A stretch of DNA of 64,000 bases from Scytonematopsis contorta HA4267-MV1. GTDB taxonomy: Bacteria; Cyanobacteriota; Cyanobacteriia; Cyanobacteriales; Nostocaceae. Each line of letters opens with the position of its first letter. Position 1 is the stretch's first letter. Under the pieces are notes generated by a model. It searched no databases. It was not told the origin of the DNA and saw nothing but the letters and a program-made list of their open reading frames with translations. The DNA lies in the NCBI GenBank assembly GCA_019359035.1, contig JAHHIC010000073.1:1-64000 (forward strand), given 5' to 3'. A program made the translations under genes and the position numbers. This document shows positions 32,524 to 40,593 of the stretch, piece by piece.

Positions 32524-32904
32524 ATGGAAGCTGTTCTGTTTATAGCAATTTTTTTAATCTTCTGTTGGCAATTGGTGAAGATGAAACGTAGAAGTTTACG
32601 TAAGCATAAGCAACTTATATTAAATCAAAAATTATCACGTCATAAACAACTGCAAAATTATGTCTTACCAGTTAGTAACAATACAACAATGCAGGAAAAA
32701 AATCAGGATTTAGTTTATATATATAATGTATTAGGACATTCGATTGCTGCTTTAAATATTCAATTACAAGTTGCCCAAAAACTTTGGCAAGCAAACCCCA
32801 CACAAGCGCAAGAGTCACTATCAGAAGCTTATCAACTAAGTCGTACCCTTATGCAAGAAGTACGTCAAATTGTAAAAACGCTGGCTCAAGATGAAAAGAC
32901 CTAA
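32524..32904 (+). CDS. Membrane-anchored histidine-kinase-like protein lacking its phosphoacceptor
   Basis: This encodes 126 residues. One N-terminal membrane helix (about 3-18) is followed by a basic stretch and a HisKA_3-like four-helix segment. It aligns with the neighbour kinase over most of its dimerisation domain (LGHSIAALNIQLQVAQKLWQ against LGHALTALNFQLQTAIKLCK; NPTQAQESLSEAYQL against DPTQAQEFLNEAHRL). The phosphoacceptor His of RDLHDSLGH is Tyr67 here (VYIYNVLGH), and the ATP-binding domain is absent. It is either a decayed paralogue or, since the frame is intact, a membrane anchor or inhibitor that pairs with the neighbouring soluble kinase. Confidence 0.75.
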   Translation: MEAVLFIAIFLIFCWQLVKMKRRSLRKHKQLILNQKLSRHKQLQNYVLPVSNNTTMQEKNQDLVYIYNVLGHSIAALNIQLQVAQKLWQANPTQAQESLSEAYQLSRTLMQEVRQIVKTLAQDEKT

Positions 32905-32940
32905 CCCCCCTACCCCCCTTCCCTGAGAGGGAAGGGGGGA
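32903..32940. repeat. G/C-tract repeat with hairpin
   Basis: CCCCCCTTCCCT pairs with AGGGAAGGGGGG around a GAG centre. It overlaps the stop codon of the kinase-like gene. Confidence 0.65.
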
Positions 32941-32988
32941 AAATGAAGTGAAGGCAATGACATCTAAAACTTAAAGATTTTTAATTCT

Positions 32989-33645
32989 ATGATTCGTTTA
33001 TTATTAGTAGATGACCAAAGTTTAGTTCGTCAAGGTCTCAAAGCAATGTTGAGCTTAGAGACTGACTTAGAAATTATCGGGATGGCAGAAAATGGAGAAG
33101 AAGCAATCACACAGGTCGAGACATTACAACCGGATGTTGTTTTAATGGATTTACGAATGCCAGTAATGAATGGTACTACTTCTACACGCATTATTTGCGA
33201 ACGCTTTCCTAATATAAAAATTTTGGTTTTGAGTACTTACGATGATGACCGAGATGTTGGTGAAGCAATTAGAGCGGGAGCAAAGGGTTATCTTCTTAAG
33301 GATATGCCTTCGTCCGAACTTGTTGATGCTATTCGCTGTGTTTTTCGTGGATATACACAACTAGCTCCTGGTCTTTTGGAACGGGTGATTAACCAAAAAC
33401 AACAACAGTCAAGTAAAAGTGAATCTATAAACGATGCGTTATCTGTGCTGACAGTAAGAGAATTGGATGTTGCACGTTTGGTGGCAATTGGAGCAACGAA
33501 CCAAGAAATTGCCAAAGAGTTGTTTATCTCTGAAAGTACTGTTAAAACTCATATTAATAGTATTTTTAATCGTCTTAACCTAAAAAATCGAGCACAATTG
33601 GCGATTTTTGCCAATTCTGTATTTGGTAATAACACTGCTGCGTAA
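32989..33645 (+). CDS. NarL/FixJ-family response regulator
   Basis: This encodes 218 residues. The receiver domain (1-120) has the acidic pocket Asp8/Asp9, phosphoacceptor Asp54 in VVLMDLRMP, and Lys104 in YLLKDMP. The LuxR-type HTH (about 145-210) reads LTVRELDVARLVAIGATNQE and continues IAKELFISESTVKTHINSIF. It is the output partner of the histidine kinase at 31295. Regulated targets are unknown; the divergent protease gene and the downstream exported proteins are possibilities. Confidence 0.9.
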   Translation: MIRLLLVDDQSLVRQGLKAMLSLETDLEIIGMAENGEEAITQVETLQPDVVLMDLRMPVMNGTTSTRIICERFPNIKILVLSTYDDDRDVGEAIRAGAKGYLLKDMPSSELVDAIRCVFRGYTQLAPGLLERVINQKQQQSSKSESINDALSVLTVRELDVARLVAIGATNQEIAKELFISESTVKTHINSIFNRLNLKNRAQLAIFANSVFGNNTAA

Positions 33646-33700
33646 TCGTTAGTCGTATATGTAATGCCATTTGACTTTACCTGTGAAACATATGCAAAAT

Positions 33701-33758
33701 GTAGAGACGCAGACGCGAAATTATGCCTTCGGCACACCTTCGGTGAACGCTTCTCTAC
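33701..33758. repeat. Modified palindromic repeat (GTAGAGACGC...GCTTCTCTAC)
   Basis: Arms of the GAGACGC family enclose a CCTTCGGCACACCTTCGGTG core. It lies between the response regulator and the small exported protein and could terminate the former. Confidence 0.6.
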
Positions 33759-33937
33759 ATTATTGGACGTTTTACAAAGGCATTAAATATATGTTTATTT
33801 ACTAATATAAATTTACCAGCACAAATAATTAAAGGAGCTTTTTAGTTCTCATTTATCAAAAAAGTTATGATAGTTTTCTGGAATAGTTATTACTGAAGTT
33901 GAAGTATTAATCAGTACAAAAATTATGAATTAAAATC

Positions 33938-34282
33938 ATGAAAAACATAATAATTAGTTCTTTGTTTGTTGTATCTTCCATTTTGGGAATTGCAAACACA
34001 GCTTCTGCTGAAACTTTAGTTAGAGCAGCTGTTGACAACAATGGAACAGTTTATCAGGTAGACTTAGACGGACGCTCTGAATACTACACAGACGCAGGAT
34101 GGAGACATGTAAGGTTCTGGCTCTCTACCCAAGGGGACGCTAGAAAACATTCTGCGGTTGCTTCTTGTGCGCCATATGATGTCCAGTCAGAATATTATGG
34201 ATGGGAGTGGAAACCTGAGGGTGGTGGATACCCCGAAGGGACGATAGCTGGAAATATTGCTCGAATTGCTTGTAATAATTAG
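33938..34282 (+). CDS. Small exported hypothetical protein
   Basis: This encodes 114 residues with a signal peptide ending at ASAE (about 1-25). The mature part begins TLVRAAVDNNGTVYQVDLDG, is rich in Tyr, Trp and Gly, and has two cysteines (about residues 82 and 112) that could form a disulphide. I recognise no family. It stands alone between the two-component system and a DUF928 gene. Periplasmic or secreted location is likely; no function can be given. Confidence 0.65.
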   Translation: MKNIIISSLFVVSSILGIANTASAETLVRAAVDNNGTVYQVDLDGRSEYYTDAGWRHVRFWLSTQGDARKHSAVASCAPYDVQSEYYGWEWKPEGGGYPEGTIAGNIARIACNN

Positions 34283-34486
34283 GATGAATTTAGTAAAAGA
34301 AAATTTCAAGTAATTAGAGAATTAACATGTTGAGTCTCTAATTACTTTCTGAATAGCTTATTCAGGGTAGGTATTTTAAATAACAAAGGTAAAGAAATAA
34401 ATCAATTATAATATTTTTACCATAGGTGAAGATATTAAATTACGCATCTATGAATACGAAAAAAATATAAATTGATTTGTCTATCA

Positions 34487-35449
34487 ATGAATATCATGAA
34501 ACAAATATCCTGGCTCAAATATCTGTCTTTAGCTTTAGTATTTACCCCATTACTATCCGCTAAATTTGTGCAAGTTCTTGCAGCAGAAACAACGTATATA
34601 GCTCAAGCAAAATCTAGTTATGACCAGAATATGCAGCAGGGTTACGCAGCCACTGCTCAGAGAAATTACCGTAAAGCACTACAATTTTTTCAGCAAGCAT
34701 TACAGTCACGTCCCGGAGATAATTATGCTAAAGCAGCAATCAACAATGTTCAAAACTATATCCGTCGTGGGGGAAACGTTATTGTCTTCAACGTCGGTCA
34801 ACCAGGAAGAAGACTCTTAGGTGCAACACGAGGTGGTTGTGATAAGAGCGTACAAAGAACTGTTCCTTTAACCTCAAGTGACCTAGAGGCTCAAAGAACC
34901 ACATCAAGGTATCCAACATTCTTTTTCTACGTACCTCATCCCTCTGGTACTGCATTGGAGTTTATTTTGCTGGATGATACTAATAGTGACCCTCTATATA
35001 AACAAACTTTTAAGCTAGCCAATCAAGCTGGTATTGTGAGCATTACTATCCCCAACGAGGCTAATGTGCGTCCATTAGAAACAGGGAAAGAATATAATTG
35101 GGTTTTGAATATAGTTTGCGATGCTCGTGCTAGAGATAAAGACCTGTTTGTCAAGGGTAAAATTCAACGCTTTGAGCCAGACCAAAACCTAACACTCCAG
35201 TTACAAAAAGCATTACCCAGAGAGCGTGCAATTCTCTACGCAACAGCAGGATTTTGGGAAGACACTATCAAAATAATGGCTGATTTACGTCGTCAGCGTC
35301 CTAATGATTCGGAAATAAAAGCTGATTGGGAAAGCATTTTACAATCAGTAGAACTTGTGAAACCAGAGAAGCCTGGAAAAGAAAAAGAAGCTAGAGAACT
35401 AGAACAAAAAGTTATTAAAGCACCCCTATTATCATGCTGTACACCATAA
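34487..35449 (+). CDS. DUF928 protein with TPR-like N-terminus
   Basis: This encodes 320 residues from the ATG at 34487, which begins a signal peptide (LKYLSLALVFTPLLSAKF). About residues 45-100 form a TPR-like helical pair (YDQNMQQGYAATAQRNYRKA and onward). DUF928 follows (about 105-250): RRLLGATRGGCD, then RYPTFFFYVPHPSGTALEFI, GKEYNWVLNIVCDARARDKD and KGKIQRFEPD. A helical C-terminus (FWEDTIKIMADLRRQRP) closes it. It is a close paralogue of the protein at 54903. DUF928 proteins in cyanobacteria are exported and occur near CHAT and TPS genes; function is unknown. It converges on the GT2-TPS-CHAT gene, with a palindrome between them. Confidence 0.85.
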   Translation: MNIMKQISWLKYLSLALVFTPLLSAKFVQVLAAETTYIAQAKSSYDQNMQQGYAATAQRNYRKALQFFQQALQSRPGDNYAKAAINNVQNYIRRGGNVIVFNVGQPGRRLLGATRGGCDKSVQRTVPLTSSDLEAQRTTSRYPTFFFYVPHPSGTALEFILLDDTNSDPLYKQTFKLANQAGIVSITIPNEANVRPLETGKEYNWVLNIVCDARARDKDLFVKGKIQRFEPDQNLTLQLQKALPRERAILYATAGFWEDTIKIMADLRRQRPNDSEIKADWESILQSVELVKPEKPGKEKEARELEQKVIKAPLLSCCTP

Positions 35450-35473
35450 TTTTTATTTATATAAATAGATTAC

Positions 35474-35501
35474 GTAGAGACCGAATTAATTCGGTCTCTA
35501 C
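35474..35501. terminator. Bidirectional terminator, 28-bp palindrome (GAGACCGAATT variant)
   Basis: A perfect palindrome with arms GTAGAGACCGAATT lies between the convergent DUF928 (+) and GT2-TPS-CHAT (-) genes, 24 and 11 bp from their stops. Confidence 0.7.
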
Positions 35502-35512
35502 ATTTGTTGATT

Positions 35513-38500
35513 TTACCAGGGGTTGCCAACCATTGTGAATGCAGCCCAATAATAAGGGTGGGATAGCATTTCATCAGGTTGAGTGATACTTTCAGCAGGT
35601 AAAGGTAATTCTCCAACTATTCCTAAACCTTGCAAACGTCCATTCTTCAGATAAACTTGTCCTTTTGCCATTGCAAGTTGAGCTTGTCTTAAGGCTTCAG
35701 AACGAATTGGAGCCTGCCGCAAATTCTCATACAATTTCGTCATAAAAGCAGATGTACCAGTGTCGTTAACAACCCAAAGACTAGCAACACTAGTTTTTAC
35801 TCCAGCTAGTACAGCTAAACCAGCAAACCCAATTTCAGCCTCTTCATCTCCCAAAGCTGTTCGACAAGCGCTTAAAACCAACATTTCAACTTGAGGATTA
35901 TTCAAGCCCAACTGGCGAATTTGGTTCAAGCGTAATTTATTCTCCCAAAACTGAATATAAGAATTACCTACTGGTCCAGCCGTAAAGTCAGCGTGGCTGG
36001 CCATATGAATTATACCGAAAGGTTGTTGACGGCGAATCGTTTTCAAATTTTCTAAAGTGGCTTGCTCGTTCAAAAATAATTTGCCCTGCCAAAGTTTAGA
36101 TAATATAGTTGACACCTCAACAACAACAGCAGGCAAAGGTTCTTGTCCCTGAGTACTACGAGATACACCGATTGCTAAAAGTTGAGAATTTTTAATGTCT
36201 GTATAAAGAGTATTAGTCAAACTTAAGCTGGGCATCAAACCAACACTGTATTTTTCTATCAGAAAACCTTGACCATCATGAAGGGCTGCTACTGGCGTAG
36301 AACGTAGCCCAATATCTGGTAAGAATACGAGATTATTAATTCCTCGCTCCTGTAAATCTTTTTCTAACGGTGCGATAATCCAACGATAAAGTTGTTGAGA
36401 TGACTTTAAATAAGTTTTTGTACCAACATTTCCGGGGCTAGCTATTTGGTTACGGAATTCTTCTGCAACAGCAAGAACTTTTGTTCTGGTCGCATCCGGG
36501 ATACGCTTACGTATCGGATTACCCCCAGCTGTGACCACAACAACTTCTAATTGGTCACTATCTTGTTCTGCAATACTATTCAACTTTTGTTTATTACCTG
36601 CGGTTGTGTTTGTGAGTCCTGCGGGTAAAACTTCTACAGGTACAAAACTTAAATAAATAAATGCTGGTTTAACACCTGTTGCTTTTTCTATCTTGCTAGC
36701 TATTTCGCGAGCGTCATCTAATGTTTTGATTTTGGGAGTAGATATGCCTAAATGGTTTGCGACTCTACTTGTCAATCTATCTTCAGGAGTGGGGTTAGTA
36801 TCAATAACCGGACGAGTAATAGAGGAGTCGATTATATTAGGTGGAATAGTTCCATCGTCGAGTTCATTTTTCTCGCACTGGAAATCACAATTTTTAATAT
36901 CCGGTTGTTCTGTTGGAGTCGGTGTTAGGTTGACGTTAATTGCAATTTGTCTTGATGTTGAGGAAGAAACACCATCACTTGCACTAACAGTAAAGGCATT
37001 AAGCAAGCCAGTATTATTTGTAGAAGGTGTGTAAATTAATGTATCCCCGCTTTTTAAGGTTGTAACACCTGGTGTCACCGGGTTTCCATTTACAGTTAAA
37101 GTTCCGGAATTTACCGCGTCAATTCTCAGGGTCGTTATGTCGTTATCAATATCTGTTATCCTTATTCCAAGGCTTTCAAAGGTAAATATGACTGGTTGAT
37201 TTGCTTGAGTATCGGGTAGTTGAGAATTGGCAGTTAATTGAGGAGGAGTGTTTACAGAATTAATTGTAATTCCTATTGGAGTACCTGTTGCTGTACCGCC
37301 ATTGGGAAGTACTGGATAATTACCCGTTGAGATTACGGAAGTATTGCTAGCTTCAATAGCTGCGGCTGTACCATTTACAGTTGCGTTGCCCACAGTAAAA
37401 GGATTATTTGCTACCCCACCACCATGTTGAATTGTGACAGTACCACTTTGCCTACCCCCAGTACTAGAAATACTGCTACTTCTTCCGCTATTATTGGTAA
37501 AACTGCCTGTAATTCTCACAGAGCCAGAGCCTGAGGTTTTGATTTCTACATTACCGCCCGAGCCACCCGTTTGATTATACGCAGTCCCAGCAATCGCTTC
37601 CGTTCTAATTGAGTTGACTGTAATATTACTGGGTACAGTTGTGGTGTTGGCTGATGTATCTAATGTCACATTACCACCATTACTACCATTTGATGTTGTG
37701 TTTATATTTCCCAGTGATAAACTAGCTCCAGAAATATTGATGTTTCTACCATTAGTATTGATAGATTGGGTTGAATCCATTACAAAAGACCCTATGCCAT
37801 TTTTGTCCGCATCTGCAGTAAAAGTAATTGCCCCACTACCATCATTCAAGAAGTTTAAGGATACGCCATTAGCAATGGTAATGTTGTTGCTGGCTTGTAA
37901 GGTGATATCAGCTGTCTGATTTTGTAAAGCTTGTTGGGAAATTGTGAAAGTACTTGGGGTAGCCTCTTGCAGAATGTTTGGTAAAAAACTATCTTGAGGT
38001 GCGCCACTACCGGCGACGATGTTGATATCTGTGGGGTCTAAAAGTAAGTTACCAAAACTGCCATTGGGTGCGCTTAGGTCAGTATTGCCACGGTAAATCA
38101 AGTTTTCCTTACCTGACACTTCAACAAAACCGCCATTACCAGAATTCAAACCGCCACGGGCTGTAATATTGCCAAAAAATCCCGTTGTTTTATCGCTCCA
38201 AACAATTATCCTACCACCATTTCCATTAAGTAAACTATCTGCGGAAATAGTAGAGTTGGAGTCAATATAAGTTTCAGTAGCATTGGGCACTGTTCCTTGA
38301 CCTTGATAACCGCCGCCAATTAGTACGCTACCACCGCTGTTTACACCTTTAGCATCAATATCAGCACCCACCAAACCGACTTTTCGACCCAAAACATTTA
38401 CCGTACCACCCGCACCACCTATTTGACTGGATACATCTAATTTACCGGAGACAATAGTCGTACCAGGAGTAGTTGGTAACTTATCGTTGGAATTTATCAG

Positions 38501-40135
38501 TTGAACCGTACTATCAGAATTAGCAGTTAAACCAGTGTTATTTCCTGAATTACCAACTGTTAGTAATTCGGGTAAAGACGCGATGGGGATTGTCCAGTTA
38601 TTTGGTTGATTATTACTCGATGTTAAAGGTTGAATTTCCAGACTCAAGAGATTTCCCGGTTGACTCAAACGCAGGAAATTTTGCCCCGGTACGGAGGTGA
38701 TAAGTATTTGTCCTCCAGGTGCTTTAAGTTGTCCCGTGTTAACAACATTACCAGCCAGTAAAGTTAAATTTTGCCCATTACCAACTGTTAGATTACCAAA
38801 GTTAAAAATAGTTCCTGGTTGATTCATGGTAAATGCAAATCCGTTGGGATTTCCAACCAATGCTGCGTAGTCATTACTACCGATAGCATTAAACCAACTG
38901 TTGCCAAAGCTGATACCATTGGCTGTTGTCGCGGTGAAAGCACTGGGAACATTTAAACTGCCACTGTTACCAAAAATAAATCCATTGGGGTTCATCAAAA
39001 AGAGGTTCGCACTCCCACCAGTGACTTGAATTAAGCCATTGATAATGGAAGGATTGCCACCTGTAACTCGACCAAGAATATTTTGCAAATTGGGATTGGC
39101 TTGAAAGTTGCCAATTTGTCCAGGTTGCAAACCAAATTCTTGAAAGCTGTGGAAAAGATTTACACCATCTCTGGAATTAGTACCACCAGTAATATCTATT
39201 CTGTTACCGTTGGGAGTGACAATCGTGTTTGTACCATCAACAGCAGGGATAATTTGTTGAGCTTGGGCTACCCCAGTACTAAAAACTACAATAAAAGGTA
39301 AAAGGACTAGAGAAAGCTTTGTTGCTACAGGGATGCGAAAACGTGATGAAGTGGAGATTTTTTTTGTTTTTGCATCTTTCCTGCGGCTTAATATGAAGCG
39401 TTCTTCAGGTAATTCCACACTGATTTGCCATTGTTCAGCAAGTCCTCTTCGTTGAAGTGCTTGAGCAATTACCTGCTGAGAATGAAGAATTTGTTTGTCT
39501 TTTTTAAGTTTTGAAACGTTATGAGAATGATTACGGTAAAAATAGAGTGGTTTATGAATGTGACGTACTTGAGTGACTTCTGAAAGTCGCAAACACAGGT
39601 CATAGTCGTAAGCACAATCAAAGATTGGGTTAATACCTCCTACTTGGTCATAAACAGAACGACGAATTAGACGGAAGTGAAATGTCATAAAGTCTATTAG
39701 TAGTCGTTCTGGGGAGTAAGGAATGCGGCATAAATTACCATATTTGAGGATTTCGCCGCTTTCGTTTATATTCAGATAGTCAGTGTAAACCAATCCAATT
39801 TCTGGGTGATAGTTAAGTATAGCAACTGTTTCGGCTAGAGCGGTAGGTGCTAGTAAGTCATCATTATCTAAAATACCAACGTATGTCCCACGGCTTTGAG
39901 CGATAGCAGCTTTTGGAGCTTCTGCAATTCCTTGATGGGTTGCAGCTATTACTCGTACTCTCTTATCCTTTTGAGCATATTTTTCGGCAATTTTCATCGA
40001 GTTGTCACTAGAACCATCATCCCAAATTATTAGTTCAAAATCTTGCCATGTCTGTGCTAAAACACTAGCAATCGCAGCTTCTAGAAAATGTTGCCTGTTA
40101 TAGTTAGGTATGATAATAGATACTAGCGATGACAT
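35513..40135 (-). CDS. GT2-TPS-CHAT fusion protein (glycosyltransferase, secretion domain, caspase-like domain)
   Basis: This encodes 1540 residues. Residues 1-235 are a family-2 glycosyltransferase: SIIIPNYNR, Asp39-Asp40 in WDDGSSD, and DNDD (90-93) for sugar-nucleotide and metal binding. At about 270-292 a hydrophobic segment ends in a signal-peptidase-like AQAQ. The TPS haemagglutinin domain follows (DGVNLFHSFQEF; NPNGFIFG at 382-389), then beta-helix to about 900 and a cadherin-like section (about 910-1010). The CHAT domain (about 1220-1540) has His1381 in IIHMASHADF and Cys1424 in LSACRTALGD, and ends HPYYWAAFTMVGNPW. No in-frame start codon lies just before the internal signal. The chain thus joins a cytoplasmic enzyme to a secretion domain; how it is sorted is unclear. 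It is divergent from the TpsB gene at 40594, its likely exporter. Confidence 0.85.
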   Translation of the reverse strand: MSSLVSIIIPNYNRQHFLEAAIASVLAQTWQDFELIIWDDGSSDNSMKIAEKYAQKDKRVRVIAATHQGIAEAPKAAIAQSRGTYVGILDNDDLLAPTALAETVAILNYHPEIGLVYTDYLNINESGEILKYGNLCRIPYSPERLLIDFMTFHFRLIRRSVYDQVGGINPIFDCAYDYDLCLRLSEVTQVRHIHKPLYFYRNHSHNVSKLKKDKQILHSQQVIAQALQRRGLAEQWQISVELPEERFILSRRKDAKTKKISTSSRFRIPVATKLSLVLLPFIVVFSTGVAQAQQIIPAVDGTNTIVTPNGNRIDITGGTNSRDGVNLFHSFQEFGLQPGQIGNFQANPNLQNILGRVTGGNPSIINGLIQVTGGSANLFLMNPNGFIFGNSGSLNVPSAFTATTANGISFGNSWFNAIGSNDYAALVGNPNGFAFTMNQPGTIFNFGNLTVGNGQNLTLLAGNVVNTGQLKAPGGQILITSVPGQNFLRLSQPGNLLSLEIQPLTSSNNQPNNWTIPIASLPELLTVGNSGNNTGLTANSDSTVQLINSNDKLPTTPGTTIVSGKLDVSSQIGGAGGTVNVLGRKVGLVGADIDAKGVNSGGSVLIGGGYQGQGTVPNATETYIDSNSTISADSLLNGNGGRIIVWSDKTTGFFGNITARGGLNSGNGGFVEVSGKENLIYRGNTDLSAPNGSFGNLLLDPTDINIVAGSGAPQDSFLPNILQEATPSTFTISQQALQNQTADITLQASNNITIANGVSLNFLNDGSGAITFTADADKNGIGSFVMDSTQSINTNGRNINISGASLSLGNINTTSNGSNGGNVTLDTSANTTTVPSNITVNSIRTEAIAGTAYNQTGGSGGNVEIKTSGSGSVRITGSFTNNSGRSSSISSTGGRQSGTVTIQHGGGVANNPFTVGNATVNGTAAAIEASNTSVISTGNYPVLPNGGTATGTPIGITINSVNTPPQLTANSQLPDTQANQPVIFTFESLGIRITDIDNDITTLRIDAVNSGTLTVNGNPVTPGVTTLKSGDTLIYTPSTNNTGLLNAFTVSASDGVSSSTSRQIAINVNLTPTPTEQPDIKNCDFQCEKNELDDGTIPPNIIDSSITRPVIDTNPTPEDRLTSRVANHLGISTPKIKTLDDAREIASKIEKATGVKPAFIYLSFVPVEVLPAGLTNTTAGNKQKLNSIAEQDSDQLEVVVVTAGGNPIRKRIPDATRTKVLAVAEEFRNQIASPGNVGTKTYLKSSQQLYRWIIAPLEKDLQERGINNLVFLPDIGLRSTPVAALHDGQGFLIEKYSVGLMPSLSLTNTLYTDIKNSQLLAIGVSRSTQGQEPLPAVVVEVSTILSKLWQGKLFLNEQATLENLKTIRRQQPFGIIHMASHADFTAGPVGNSYIQFWENKLRLNQIRQLGLNNPQVEMLVLSACRTALGDEEAEIGFAGLAVLAGVKTSVASLWVVNDTGTSAFMTKLYENLRQAPIRSEALRQAQLAMAKGQVYLKNGRLQGLGIVGELPLPAESITQPDEMLSHPYYWAAFTMVGNPW

Positions 40136-40593
40136 ATAATTGTCTCCCGATATTAATTGCTAAATAAAGAAAATTAAGTTATTTCAAATAGTTGGGGTCA
40201 TTGTAGATAATATGTTTTTTTTAATAAAGCGTTTTAAATATCAAATTACAAAAATTAACAAAAAACAAAGCATTTTACATTTTACAGGTAAATGAGACAT
40301 GCTCATTTAATATCTAACCTCTATCTTGTGGGGTGGGCTTTCTCTTGCCCCGCCCAAAGTTTGCCCATCTAATAATTTTTAAGACAATCGGAGGCTTACT
40401 GAGGCATTAAGCTCTATCAAATAAATAAAAATGTATAAAAAACACTATTTAAATCTTGAAAAAATTATGTCATACTCTGTAGTCAAAACGAGTGACATTG
40501 CGAAATAGTATAGTATTTATAAAGTTTCGCCAGGAGTTAAATGTTTATCGCGCGCTCGCAAATTTTCTCATTATTTGGAGACAAAAGCGGAGT
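40136..40593. other. Divergent promoter region with a GC-rich repeat
   Basis: About 450 bp between the fusion gene (-) and the TpsB gene (+), largely AT-rich. A GTGGGGTGGGCTTTCTCTTG repeat lies at about 40328-40365, related to copies at 14955, 23262 and 56389. Both promoters should be here. Confidence 0.5.
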
